Shown here: positions 16,570 to 24,668 of the stretch, piece after piece
Layout: every line of letters begins with the position of its first letter
How positions within the stretch are numbered: the first letter of the stretch is position 1
NCBI RefSeq assembly: GCF_003347515.1
Contig: NZ_QEII01000297.1
Coordinates: forward strand, 186,001 to 250,000
Direction: 5' to 3'
Origin: Rhodoferax ferrireducens
Lineage (GTDB): Bacteria; Pseudomonadota; Gammaproteobacteria; Burkholderiales; Burkholderiaceae_C
Length of the DNA stretch: 64,000 bases
Translations under genes and position numbers: made by a program
The notes under the pieces: model-generated
What the model saw: the letters and a program-made list of their open reading frames with translations, nothing else
Told to the model about the DNA's origin: nothing
Database searches by the model: none

Positions 16570-17742
16570 ATGGACTTTTCCCTGAACGACGAACAAAAAA
16601 TGATGATAGCCACCGTACGTCGCTTCATCGCCGAAGAACTCAAACCGCTGGAAGACGAGATTGAAAACCAGGGTTTCCTGGCGCCTGAAAAAGCCCAGGC
16701 CATCCACGACAAGTCAAAGGAACTGGGCCTGTACGCCCTCAACATCTCCGAAGAATTAGGCGGCGGCGGTCTGTCCAACCTGGACCGCATCCTGTGCGAG
16801 GAGCAGTTCGGCCACACCACCGACATCCTGATCCGCCGCGCCTTTGGCAACATCTACGAGCCGCTGCTGGTGTGCCAGGGCGAGCAGGTGAACCGCTGGC
16901 TGAAACCCACGGTCGCCGGCGAGCGCACCTGCGCCATTGCCATCACCGAATCGGGCGCCGGCTCGGACGCGGCCGGCATCAAGACCCACGCCAAAAAAAC
17001 CCAAATCAACGGGAAGGACGGCTGGGTGCTCAACGGCAGCAAGCACTTCATCAGCGATGGCGAGTGGAGCGATTTTTTCTTGGTCTCGGCCAAGACGGGT
17101 GAGAAAGAAATCTCCATGTTCATGGTGGACAAGGGCTTGCCCGGCTTTGTCGTCGGCAAGGACCAGAAGATGATGGGCATTCGCGGCACGCCGCATCTGG
17201 AACTGTTCTTCGACAACGTGGCACTGGAACCGATCGCCTTGCTGGGCGGCGAGGGCCAGGGCTTCAAGCTGGCCATGGGCGCGCTCAACGTGGTGCGCCT
17301 GGCGCAGGTGGGCGCGCGCGCCGTCGGCAAGGCCAGCCATGTGCTGGAACTGATGGTGGATTACGCCAAGGAGCGCCAGCAGTTTGGCCAGAAGATCGGC
17401 GACTTCCAGCTGGTGCAGCAGATGCTGGCGGACAGCGCCATCGAGATCAACGCCGCCCGCTGGATGGTCTACCACGCCGCCTGGATGCTGGACCAGGGCT
17501 TTGACGCGCGCGAGCAAATCGCCATGGTCAAGGTGCATGCCGCCGAAACGCTGGGCCGCGTGGTGGACCGCGCGGTGCAGATCTTTGGCGGCATGGGCTT
17601 TTGCAAGGAACTGCCGATCGAGCGCTATTACCGCGACGCGCGCATCTACCGCATCTTCGACGGCACCAGCGAAATCCACCGCACCGTGATCGCCCGCAGC
17701 GTCATGAAAAAAGGCGCGGTCTTGTTTGACGTGAACCGCTGA
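16570..17742 (+). CDS. Acyl-CoA dehydrogenase
   Basis: The product is 390 residues from the ATG at 16570, preceded by GGAG. It has the standard acyl-CoA dehydrogenase architecture: an N-terminal helical domain (MDFSLNDEQKMMIATVRRF), a central beta domain with CAIAITESGAGSDAAGI and a C-terminal helical domain with FGGMGFCKELPIERYYRDARI. The final motif reads IFDGTSEIH, with aspartate where medium-chain enzymes carry the catalytic glutamate of the YEGTS motif; some subfamilies have this change. It would introduce a double bond into a CoA thioester in the cytosol, handing electrons to ETF. The adjacent CoA-transferase could supply that thioester. Confidence 0.93.
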   Translation: MDFSLNDEQKMMIATVRRFIAEELKPLEDEIENQGFLAPEKAQAIHDKSKELGLYALNISEELGGGGLSNLDRILCEEQFGHTTDILIRRAFGNIYEPLLVCQGEQVNRWLKPTVAGERTCAIAITESGAGSDAAGIKTHAKKTQINGKDGWVLNGSKHFISDGEWSDFFLVSAKTGEKEISMFMVDKGLPGFVVGKDQKMMGIRGTPHLELFFDNVALEPIALLGGEGQGFKLAMGALNVVRLAQVGARAVGKASHVLELMVDYAKERQQFGQKIGDFQLVQQMLADSAIEINAARWMVYHAAWMLDQGFDAREQIAMVKVHAAETLGRVVDRAVQIFGGMGFCKELPIERYYRDARIYRIFDGTSEIHRTVIARSVMKKGAVLFDVNR

Positions 17743-17752
17743 GGAGCACACG

Positions 17753-19339
17753 ATGAGCAACAACAAATTTATGAGCGCGGCGCAGGCGGCCGAACTGATT
17801 CGCGATGGCGACACCGTGGGACTGATGGGCGGCGGCGGCGGCCTGATGGAAGCCACTTGCCTGTTCGAAGCCGTGCAGGCGCGCTTTCTGACCACCCAAC
17901 AACCACGCCATCTGACCCTGGTCCACGCCTTGGGCATTGGTGACAAGAAGACCAAGGGCATGAACTGCTTTGCCCACGAAGGTCTGGTCCGCAAAGTGAT
18001 TGGCGGCCACTGGGTCTGGTCGCCCGCGATGCAGCGCCTGGCCGAGGAAGAAAAAATCGAGGCCTACATCCTGCCCGGTGGCGTCTCCAGCCAGCTGATG
18101 CGCGAGATCGGCGCCGGCCGTCCCGGCTTGTTCACCCACGTCGGCTTGGGCACGGTGTGCGACCCGCGTCAGGGGGGCGGCCGCATGAACGCCTCGGCCC
18201 AGGACGACTTGGCCGAGGTGGTGCAGATGGACGGACGCGAGTACCTGCGCTACAAACCCTTTCCCATCCATGTGGCGCTGGTGCGCGCCAGCAGCGCGGA
18301 TGAAGACGGCAACATCAGCTTCGAGCACGAGGCGGCGAATCTGGACGCCCAGTCGCTCGCACTGGCGGCGCGCAACAGTGGCGGCAAGGTGATCGTGCAG
18401 GTCAAGCAACGCCTGCCGCATGGCGCCCTGAAAGCGCGCGAGGTGCGCATTCCGGCCGCCTGGGTGGACGCCATCGTGGTCGACCCCGAGCAGAAAGCCA
18501 GTTACGACATCCCCTTTGATGCGGCCTTGAGCGGCGAGCTGACGGGCGCAGCGCGCCTTGACGGCGAGCGCGCCGACCACGCGGCCGAAGTGGCTGCGGC
18601 ACAAGAGGCCTTCAGCGAACGCCAGGCCGTGGCCCGCCGCGCGGCGGTTGAACTGTTCAACACCGACAAGGTCCGCCCGGTCGTCAACTACGGTGTGGGC
18701 GTGCCCGATGCCGTGGCCAAACTGATTGCCGCCCGCGGCGAGCAGCACCGCATCTACCAGACGATTGAGCACGGTACTTACGGCGGCACGCTGCTGGACG
18801 GCGTGCTGTTCGGCTACGCCCGCAACGCCTCCGCCATGCTGGACGCCGCCACGCAGTTCGACTTTTACGCCGGTGGCGGCCTCGACATTGCCTTTCTGGG
18901 CTTTGGCGAGTTTGACGAACAGGGCAGCGTCAACGTCTCGCGCCTGGGTGGCTTAACGGTAGGCCCGGGCGGCTTCATCGACATCGCGCAAAACGCGCGC
19001 AAGGTCGTTTTCTGCGGCACGTTCGCAGCCAAGGGCGTGAAGCTGCAGACCGGCGAAGGCCAGATGCGCGTGCTGGCCCAAGGCAGTGTGAAGAAGCTGG
19101 TCAAAGCCGTGGACCAGATCACATTCAGCGGCCCGCAAAGCCTGGTGCGCGGGCAGACCGTGCTGTACCTGACCGAGCGCGCCAGCTTTCGCCTCACCTC
19201 TGAAGGCATCGAGCTGTACGAGATCGCCCCCGGCATCGACCTGCAGCGCGACGTGCTGGACCAGATGGACTTTGCACCGCGCGTGGCGGCTGATGTTTCC
19301 GTCATGCCGACGCGGCACTTCACGGCCAGCGAACGCTAA
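17753..19339 (+). CDS. Acyl-CoA:acetate/3-ketoacid CoA-transferase, fused alpha and beta subunits
   Basis: This 528-residue protein has both halves of a type I CoA-transferase fused, like E. coli YdiF. The N-terminal half has the glycine-rich GLMGGGGGLMEA (23-34) and LPGGVSSQLMREIGAGRPG. The C-terminal half has GVGVPDAVA and the catalytic Glu339 in QTIEHGTYGG. It moves CoA from acetyl-CoA or succinyl-CoA onto a carboxylic acid through a glutamyl-CoA intermediate. The start lies 10 bases after the acyl-CoA dehydrogenase stop, so the two genes form the CoA-thioester end of the pathway. It is the last gene of the rightward catabolic run. Confidence 0.93.
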   Translation: MSNNKFMSAAQAAELIRDGDTVGLMGGGGGLMEATCLFEAVQARFLTTQQPRHLTLVHALGIGDKKTKGMNCFAHEGLVRKVIGGHWVWSPAMQRLAEEEKIEAYILPGGVSSQLMREIGAGRPGLFTHVGLGTVCDPRQGGGRMNASAQDDLAEVVQMDGREYLRYKPFPIHVALVRASSADEDGNISFEHEAANLDAQSLALAARNSGGKVIVQVKQRLPHGALKAREVRIPAAWVDAIVVDPEQKASYDIPFDAALSGELTGAARLDGERADHAAEVAAAQEAFSERQAVARRAAVELFNTDKVRPVVNYGVGVPDAVAKLIAARGEQHRIYQTIEHGTYGGTLLDGVLFGYARNASAMLDAATQFDFYAGGGLDIAFLGFGEFDEQGSVNVSRLGGLTVGPGGFIDIAQNARKVVFCGTFAAKGVKLQTGEGQMRVLAQGSVKKLVKAVDQITFSGPQSLVRGQTVLYLTERASFRLTSEGIELYEIAPGIDLQRDVLDQMDFAPRVAADVSVMPTRHFTASER

Positions 19340-19600
19340 GGGATAAAACTGGGCATTCACAGAACGCATATGGCTGGTTCCAACCAACCCCGAGCGCTCG
19401 GTCACGTTGGCTACGTCTACTACTACTCTGCAGCGTTACCTGCCGGTCGCGGTAGATGCTTTAATGGGCGGTCTCGGCCAAAACCTGTTTCCCGCATATA
19501 ACGGCTTTGTGACCATCCGAACCTGATTTCAGAAGGTAAAAAAAGGCAAAATTTAACATGCAGGTTAAGCTGTAGCCATCAATTACTTCAGGGATAAAAA
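19340..19600. other. Intergenic stretch, no gene seen
   Basis: These 261 bases separate the CoA-transferase gene from the DUF4145 gene. The left part is GC-rich without open frames of note. The right part turns AT-rich (AAGGTAAAAAAAGGCAAAAT, from about 19533) and probably carries the promoter of the DUF4145 gene. I see no repeat, terminator hairpin with T-run, or RNA gene. Confidence 0.4.
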
Positions 19601-20295
19601 ATGGCTGAGCTAGTGGCTGACTGCCCAAGATGTGGTGCAACGAAGACTACGTTTGATGTCTGTGGCTCTAATCCAAGAGGTACTGGCCGTGAAGATTGGC
19701 AACGCATCTATGAAACGTATTGTGTATGCAGACATTGCCACCGCGCCACTTTGTTTGTGTTGAAAATGGCTGATTACAACGCTCACCAAGTTTTCGCTAC
19801 TAAGGGATTGGCAGCATCCAATGGATCTATCAATTCCTATTTTTCCATTCAGAGCTACATCAGCCTGAAAGATATAACGTGGACCCTCCGGAGTACCTCC
19901 CTCCAGAAATCGACGCAGCGTTTCGTGAAGGTGCCACTTGCTTAGCGGTCAAGTGCTTTAACGCTGCAGGAACGATGTTTAGACTCTCTGTCGACCTTGC
20001 TACGCAGGAACTTTTACCCCCCGCCAGTGAAGTGGGAGGGCCAAATGGTCGTCAGCGGCGCGACCTTGGATTACGTCTCCAATGGTTGTTTGATAACGGA
20101 AAGCTACCTGAGGAGCTGCACGACCTCGCGCACTGCATCAAAGAAGATGGAAACGACGGCGCCCACAGAGGAACACTTTCCGAGGCCGATGCCGAAGACA
20201 TGCTGGACTTCACCGTACACCTGCTTGAACGCCGCTACACGCTTCCCAAACGCATTTTGGACGCAGCGGCACGTAGGGCGGAAAGGTCTCGCTGA
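19601..20295 (+). pseudogene. DUF4145 protein gene split by a single frameshift
   Basis: Two overlapping reading frames make one protein. The first (19601-19945) starts MAELVADCPRCG and carries a second Cys pair (CRHCH), a zinc-ribbon-like N-terminus. The second (to 20295) contains DPPEYLPPEIDAAFREGATC, FNAAGTMFRLSVDLAT and KEDGNDGAHRGTL, which is the DUF4145 domain. Reading must move back one base between about 19840 (a run of five T) and 19879; the GATATAACG stretch at 19871-19879 is most likely, because the family-like SYISLKD lies upstream of it in frame one. The gene is lower in GC than its neighbours and unrelated to the catabolic genes, suggesting transfer. A sequencing error or programmed shift cannot be excluded. 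DUF4145 domains often accompany restriction or defence proteins. Confidence 0.72.
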
Positions 20296-20650
20296 TCACT
20301 CCGCGAAATACTCGAACTGCTATTGCCTTTACCCGGCAACGCCACGACTGAGTATTGATCCCACGTGCCTGATTGACTTCTTGAGTCCATGCTGATGTGT
20401 CAGGCCAAAGACCGTTTTGGGTCGGAACCTGCCCGTCACGCCGAAAACCTGAAAGACTGTTTCCAGTCTTCAGCGGGTATTCGGCACCACCTGTCTGACC
20501 GCCCAGTGTCTATCGATTACGGGGTCGCCCGCGCGTCCGAATCAAACACCAGCCTCCTTCGCTATTGCAGCCATTCAAGGAGGGAATGTTGATCGGAGAA
20601 ATCAATTCGATGGTGTCCCACAAGCCCTCCGACCAGCTCAGGGCGAAAGC
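20296..20650. other. Intergenic stretch, no gene supported
   Basis: These 355 bases lie between the broken DUF4145 gene and the convergent NIPSNAP gene. The only frames are short (67 codons or fewer), without recognisable motifs or ribosome-binding sites. A small perfect hairpin AAGACTG-TTTC-CAGTCTT lies at 20453-20470 without a T-run. The composition suggests decayed sequence around an insertion, but I find no transposase remnant or flanking repeat. Confidence 0.4.
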
Positions 20651-21001
20651 TTAAAGCTTCAAACCATGTCCGCGCAGGCTGGGCATCTCCACCGCCCTGA
20701 TCAGCCGCGTTTCCTGCGCCGTGATCAGGTGCTCTGAGGCTGACAGATAAGCAGGGAAATCAGGGTGCGCATCACGCGCCTTGCAGCGCCGTTCGTAGTC
20801 GGCCAGGTCGTCATAGCCCCACAAGTGCACAAACTGATTCTGCGGCCCGACCAGGCTGGTGTAGAAGCCGACCGGGTGGCCCAGCGTCTGCAGCAGGAGG
20901 GGCATGGCGAGGCGGTCGAACACCTCCAGAAACTCGCCCATCTTGCGCAGCTTGATGGTGTAGATGCGGTGGTCGATCAGCGGTTTTTCCAGGTAGTTCA
21001 T
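20651..21001 (-). CDS. NIPSNAP-family protein, single domain
   Basis: The product is 116 residues. It starts MNYLEKPLIDHRIYTIKLRKMGEF and contains GFYTSLVGPQNQFVHLWGYDDLADYERRCKARDAHPDFPAYL, the typical NIPSNAP pattern in which a YTI/YTS strand is followed by a HLW.Y strand and an R-rich helix. Its ATG overlaps the flavoprotein stop by four bases (ATGA), so the two proteins are probably made together. The role of bacterial NIPSNAP proteins is not established; small dimeric alpha-beta barrels of this type can be cyclases, isomerases or monooxygenases. Co-occurrence with a KstD-like enzyme here and at 13016-15419 suggests they handle the flavoprotein's product. Confidence 0.85.
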   Translation of the reverse strand: MNYLEKPLIDHRIYTIKLRKMGEFLEVFDRLAMPLLLQTLGHPVGFYTSLVGPQNQFVHLWGYDDLADYERRCKARDAHPDFPAYLSASEHLITAQETRLIRAVEMPSLRGHGLKL

Positions 21002-22716
21002 GCCCTGGCTCCCGAGTTCAATCCGGCCTTGTCGGCAATGTGGTGGGCGGTGATAAAGCCGAACGTCATGTTAGGGCCGTGCGTGATGCCGGCGCCGGGG
21101 TAGTTGCCGCCCATGACGCTGGCGCGGTCGTTGCCGACGGCGTACAAACCGTCAATGGCCGAACCGTCTCGCTTGAGCACTTCGCCTACCACGCTGGTCT
21201 GGATGCCGTCGAAAGTGCCAAGGTCGCCCATGATGACCTTGACCGCGAAATACGGGCCTTTGAGAACCGGCGCCACGCACGGGTTGGGTTGGTTCTCGGG
21301 GTCGGCCAGATAGCGGTTGAAGGCAGTGCGGCCGCGACCGAAAGCCGGGTCGTCCCCCCTGACTGCGCCCACGTTGTACTCGCGCACGGTTTGCTCCAGT
21401 CCGGCGGGGTCGATGCCGGTCTGGCTGGCCAAATCGGCCAGCGTGTCGCCCTTGACCAGGTAACCGTTGCGGATGAGGCCACCCAGCGGCATGGGCGAGG
21501 GCTTGGCGTAGCCGAGACCGTACTTGCCCATGGTGGCCTTGTCGCAGACCAGCCACATGGCGGTTTCCTTCTGCCCTTCGCAGGCCCGGATCATGGCGGC
21601 GCCGACGTCGTGGTACGAGTTGGTCTCGTTGGTGAAGCGCTTGCCGTTTTTCAGCACGCCGATGATGCCGGGCTTATAGCGGTCCAGCAGGTGCGGGAAC
21701 ACGCCGAATTCGCCGTTGCCATAGGGCACGCGCGACACCGGCATCCAGGCGGCCGAGTCCTGGAAGCGGATGTCGACCACCCCGCCCACGGCTTCCGCCA
21801 TGTGGGTGCCGTCCCCGGTGTTGGCTGTCGGTGTTGGCGACAAATGCTCGCCACCGCGCGCCAGGTGCGGGTAGGCCTTGGCGATGCGCTGGATGTCGTG
21901 CGGAAAACCGCCGCAGGCCAGCACCACACCTTGCCGGGCGGTGATGCGGTACTCGCTGCCCTCGCCGCCCACCCGCACGCCGATGGCCTTGCCTTTGTCC
22001 ATCAGGATTTCCTTGGCCGGGCTGCTGGTGAAAATGGGAATGTTCAAGTCCAGCACCGATTTGGCCAGACGCGCCGCCAGCGCATTGCCGCTGGTCACGT
22101 TGATGCCGCGGCGGTACAGCGCCAGCTCCTTGATATGGGTGACCAGGCGCTTGGCAACATAGATGAACGAGGTCAGCGATTGGGTGGCCTGAAAGAAGTG
22201 TTTCAGGTCGGCGTTGGACGAGTTGAACATCATGCCGATGAAGGTGATGGTCTTGAGCGGCGGCTTCAGGCGCGCCATGTCCTTGCCCAAGCCGCGGATG
22301 TCGAACGGTGCGGCCAGGATGGAGCGGCCGATAGCCACGCCACCGGGCTCGTCGGGGTGGTAATCGGGGTAGAGCGTGGGGATGAATTGCATCGCCGTTT
22401 CGCGTTCGAAGAACTCGACCATCTTCGGGCCGTTGTCCAGAAACGCGTCGACCGCCGCTGCGTCATAAAACGCGCCGGTTTCTTGCATCATGTAGGTGCG
22501 CACCGCCTCGCGCGTGTCGGCCGGATTCTGCTGGCGACCATGCGGGCCGAGCGGAATCCACAGCACGCCGCCCGACAGTGCGGTGGTGCCGCCGAACACC
22601 GGTTCCTTTTCCAGCACGACCACATCCAACCCGCGCTTCTTGGCCGTGATGGCGGTGGCCAGGCCGGCCGCGCCGGAGCCGATGACGATCAAATCGCATT
22701 CGAAGTTTTTAGACAT
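20998..22716 (-). CDS. FAD-dependent dehydrogenase, 3-ketosteroid-delta1-dehydrogenase-like (paralogue 3)
   Basis: The product is 572 residues from the ATG at 22716, preceded by GGAG. FAD motif GSGAAG at 13-18, FGGTTALSGGVLWIP (41-55) and a C-terminal GNDRASVMGGNYPGAG from 528 are clear. All landmark residues of the delta1-dehydrogenases appear kept: Tyr119 in YPDYHPDEPGG, and Tyr539/Gly543. Of the three paralogues this one looks closest to true 3-ketosteroid dehydrogenases, though the substrate could be any cyclic ketone. It is translationally linked to the NIPSNAP gene downstream and overlaps the SDR gene upstream by eight bases. Confidence 0.89.
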   Translation of the reverse strand: MSKNFECDLIVIGSGAAGLATAITAKKRGLDVVVLEKEPVFGGTTALSGGVLWIPLGPHGRQQNPADTREAVRTYMMQETGAFYDAAAVDAFLDNGPKMVEFFERETAMQFIPTLYPDYHPDEPGGVAIGRSILAAPFDIRGLGKDMARLKPPLKTITFIGMMFNSSNADLKHFFQATQSLTSFIYVAKRLVTHIKELALYRRGINVTSGNALAARLAKSVLDLNIPIFTSSPAKEILMDKGKAIGVRVGGEGSEYRITARQGVVLACGGFPHDIQRIAKAYPHLARGGEHLSPTPTANTGDGTHMAEAVGGVVDIRFQDSAAWMPVSRVPYGNGEFGVFPHLLDRYKPGIIGVLKNGKRFTNETNSYHDVGAAMIRACEGQKETAMWLVCDKATMGKYGLGYAKPSPMPLGGLIRNGYLVKGDTLADLASQTGIDPAGLEQTVREYNVGAVRGDDPAFGRGRTAFNRYLADPENQPNPCVAPVLKGPYFAVKVIMGDLGTFDGIQTSVVGEVLKRDGSAIDGLYAVGNDRASVMGGNYPGAGITHGPNMTFGFITAHHIADKAGLNSGARA

Positions 22717-23605
22717 GTGTTTCTCCAACAGCATCAGAAAGGTTGGCGTCCGCCCCCTCGGGGGGCAGCGCAGTACACGCCGTGACAAGCGTGGGGGCCA
22801 CGTTGTAGCCGGGGCGCGGCACCATGTCCATTAGCATGGAGGACATGCCGCCATCCACGGCCAGCTCGGCCCCATTGACATAGGCGGCGCGCGGGCTGGC
22901 CAGGAACAGCGCCACATCGGCGATGTCTTGCGGTTCGCCAACGCGCCGGCTTGCAGTCACGAGCGCACGTTTGGCTTCAAAACCGGGTTCCTCATAGAAC
23001 TTGGCGGACAGCGCGGTGCGGATCATGCCGGGGCAGATGGCGTTGCTGCGGACACCAAACGGCCCCCATTCCACCGCCATCTGACGCGACAGCAACAGCA
23101 CGCCGGCCTTGCTGGCGCTGTAGGCACCGCTGTTGGTTTGCGGCGTGAGGGCGGAAATCGAGGCCACGTTCACGATGCTGCCGCGACCCGCCTGGCGCAT
23201 CTGCGCGCTGAAGGCACGGGCGCACAGCAGGTAGCCGGTCAGGTTGACGGCCAGCACTGCGTTCCAGTCGGCCAGGCTGACATCGGCCAGGCCACCCGGG
23301 CGCAACATGCCGGCGTTGTTGATAAGGGCGTAACACGGCCCCAATTCAGCCAGTACGCGTTGCGCAGCGGCGTTGACACTGGCCTCGGAGGAGGTATCGC
23401 AGGCCACGGCCAGGGCGGTGGCGCCCCCGGTCACGAGTTCAGCGGCGACTTTTTGGCAACCGGCCGCGTCGCGATCCAGCAAAACCACCTTGGCGCCGGC
23501 CCGAGCCAGGCTGCGGGCGATGGCCGCACCAATGCCACTGGCGGCGCCGGTAACGACACACACTTGGCCATCCAGTTCGAGCCAATGAGGGCGAGAATCA
23601 GTCAT
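22709..23605 (-). CDS. Short-chain dehydrogenase/reductase (SDR) with repeat-derived C-terminal extension
   Basis: The product is 298 residues from the ATG at 23605, which follows TTTGGAGGAAATTTC. It has VTGAASGIG, NNAGMLRPG and the catalytic GAYSASK. The usual SDR end is reached at VDGGMSSMLMDMVPRPGY. About 28 further residues follow that are unlike SDRs and are encoded by a GC-rich palindromic repeat (22747-22797) and the sequence beyond it. The stop overlaps the next flavoprotein gene by eight bases. The enzyme is probably an NAD-dependent alcohol dehydrogenase feeding a ketone to that flavoprotein. Whether the tail is tolerated or functional is unknown. Confidence 0.87.
   Translation of the reverse strand: MTDSRPHWLELDGQVCVVTGAASGIGAAIARSLARAGAKVVLLDRDAAGCQKVAAELVTGGATALAVACDTSSEASVNAAAQRVLAELGPCYALINNAGMLRPGGLADVSLADWNAVLAVNLTGYLLCARAFSAQMRQAGRGSIVNVASISALTPQTNSGAYSASKAGVLLLSRQMAVEWGPFGVRSNAICPGMIRTALSAKFYEEPGFEAKRALVTASRRVGEPQDIADVALFLASPRAAYVNGAELAVDGGMSSMLMDMVPRPGYNVAPTLVTACTALPPEGADANLSDAVGETHV
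22747..22797 (-). repeat. GC-rich hairpin repeat inside the SDR 3' end
   Basis: On the minus strand the sequence begins CCCCCACGCTTGTCACGG and ends in the hairpin GCCCCCCGAGGGGGC followed by GGACG. Its first 29 bases match 34754-34782 at 26 positions, and its last part matches 51388-51410 in the arabinitol dehydrogenase gene at 18 of 23 positions. From memory, similar CCCCCACGCT...CCCCCGAGGGGG repeats are very common in Comamonadaceae. Here it is translated as the SDR tail. Confidence 0.65.
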
Positions 23606-23712
23606 GAAATTTCCTCCAAATTCGATGATCGATTGTTCGCGGCCGCAGCCTCGGCCAGTTTGACAATTCACGCCGGAATCAAGACAATTCGTGCGTCTTC
23701 CAGGGGCTACAT
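23606..23712. promoter_or_regulatory. Divergent promoter region between SDR and AraC genes
   Basis: This 107-base gap separates two divergent starts: the SDR gene (23605, leftward) and the araC gene (23713, rightward). Such an arrangement usually carries both promoters and the AraC operator. I could not pick convincing -35/-10 boxes or direct repeats by eye. Confidence 0.4.
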
Positions 23713-24639
23713 GTGACAACCCGGGTTATCCCTAACTACGCGCTGTACGGCGTCCAGGCTCAGCCCAGTTGGCAGAGTTCGTTCGACTTCGAGTGGATTC
23801 CGCAGCGCTCCCGCCCCTACAACTGGAAGATCCGGCCGCACAAGCACGATGCGTTCATCCAAATTCTGTACTTGACGCATGGCTCCGGCGAAGTGTCGAT
23901 GGACAATGCCAAGGTTCTGGTGACCGCGCCCTGCCTGCTGCTGATTCCTGCACAAACCGTGCATGGGTTCAGCTTCTCGGAAGATGTGAACGGCCCCGTC
24001 GTCACGGCGGCGCAGCGGCCACTGGAATCCCTGGTGAGCGTGGCGATGCCGGAGCTGCTGCCCCTCATCCGCAAGCCCGCGATCATTTCGCTGGTGGATG
24101 CCAGTCGCCAGGCCGAGGCGCTGATGCCGCTGTTTCTGGCAATCGAGCGCGAAGCCCATCTCCAGGCCGTCGGTCAGGTGAACGCCGGCATGGCCTTGCT
24201 GGCGGCGGTGTGCGTGCAGGTGGCGCGCCTGAGCCATGTGAATGAGGCTACGCCCATGAGTGGGAGCTCGCGCAGGACCCTGCAGATTGAAAAGTTCCGG
24301 GCCTTGGTGAATGAAGACTACAAGAAGCACCGGCCGATCACGGCCTACGCCGACCAGCTGGGCATCACGCCGGGGCAGTTGTCGCGTTTATGCCGCGAGG
24401 TGCTGGGCATTTCCAGCCTGGACGTCATCAACGCCCGCCTCGTCCACGAGGCGCAGCGTGAACTGATCTACACCACCAACAGCATCAAGCAGCTGGCCGA
24501 TAGCCTGGGCTTTGCTGACGAGACTTACTTCGGTCGTTTCTTCCGCAAACACACGGGCGTGAGTCCGCGCGAGTTTCGGGCGAAAGCGCTGGAGGCGATG
24601 CTGCTGCCGGAAGGCGCCACGCCGCGGCCTGGCGCGTAG
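23713..24639 (+). CDS. AraC-family transcriptional regulator
   Basis: A 308-residue regulator using a GTG start preceded by AGGGG. The N-terminal cupin-like sensing domain contains PHKHDAFIQILYLTHGSGEV and LLLIPAQTVHGFSF. The C-terminal part has two AraC helix-turn-helix units (about 205-300, with ITAYADQLGITPGQLSRLCRE and SIKQLADSLGFADETYFGRFFRKHTGVSPREFRAK). The layout resembles the HpaA/PobR group that responds to hydroxylated aromatic acids such as 4-hydroxyphenylacetate or 4-hydroxybenzoate. It is divergent from the SDR-flavoprotein-NIPSNAP operon and most likely activates it. Effector identity is inference. Confidence 0.9.
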   Translation: MTTRVIPNYALYGVQAQPSWQSSFDFEWIPQRSRPYNWKIRPHKHDAFIQILYLTHGSGEVSMDNAKVLVTAPCLLLIPAQTVHGFSFSEDVNGPVVTAAQRPLESLVSVAMPELLPLIRKPAIISLVDASRQAEALMPLFLAIEREAHLQAVGQVNAGMALLAAVCVQVARLSHVNEATPMSGSSRRTLQIEKFRALVNEDYKKHRPITAYADQLGITPGQLSRLCREVLGISSLDVINARLVHEAQRELIYTTNSIKQLADSLGFADETYFGRFFRKHTGVSPREFRAKALEAMLLPEGATPRPGA

Positions 24640-24668
24640 TTTCGAACTTGACGCGGCGCCACCCCGCT

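Noticed and set aside
19840..19844. Run of five T as a classical programmed -1 slippery site
   Set aside because: No heptamer of the X-XXY-YYZ kind or downstream stem was seen, and the family-like residues continue in frame one past this point, so the shift probably lies nearer 19871-19879.
20389..20592. 67-codon frame in the gap after the DUF4145 gene
   Set aside because: No ribosome-binding site, no motif and no hydrophobic pattern; best treated as non-coding.
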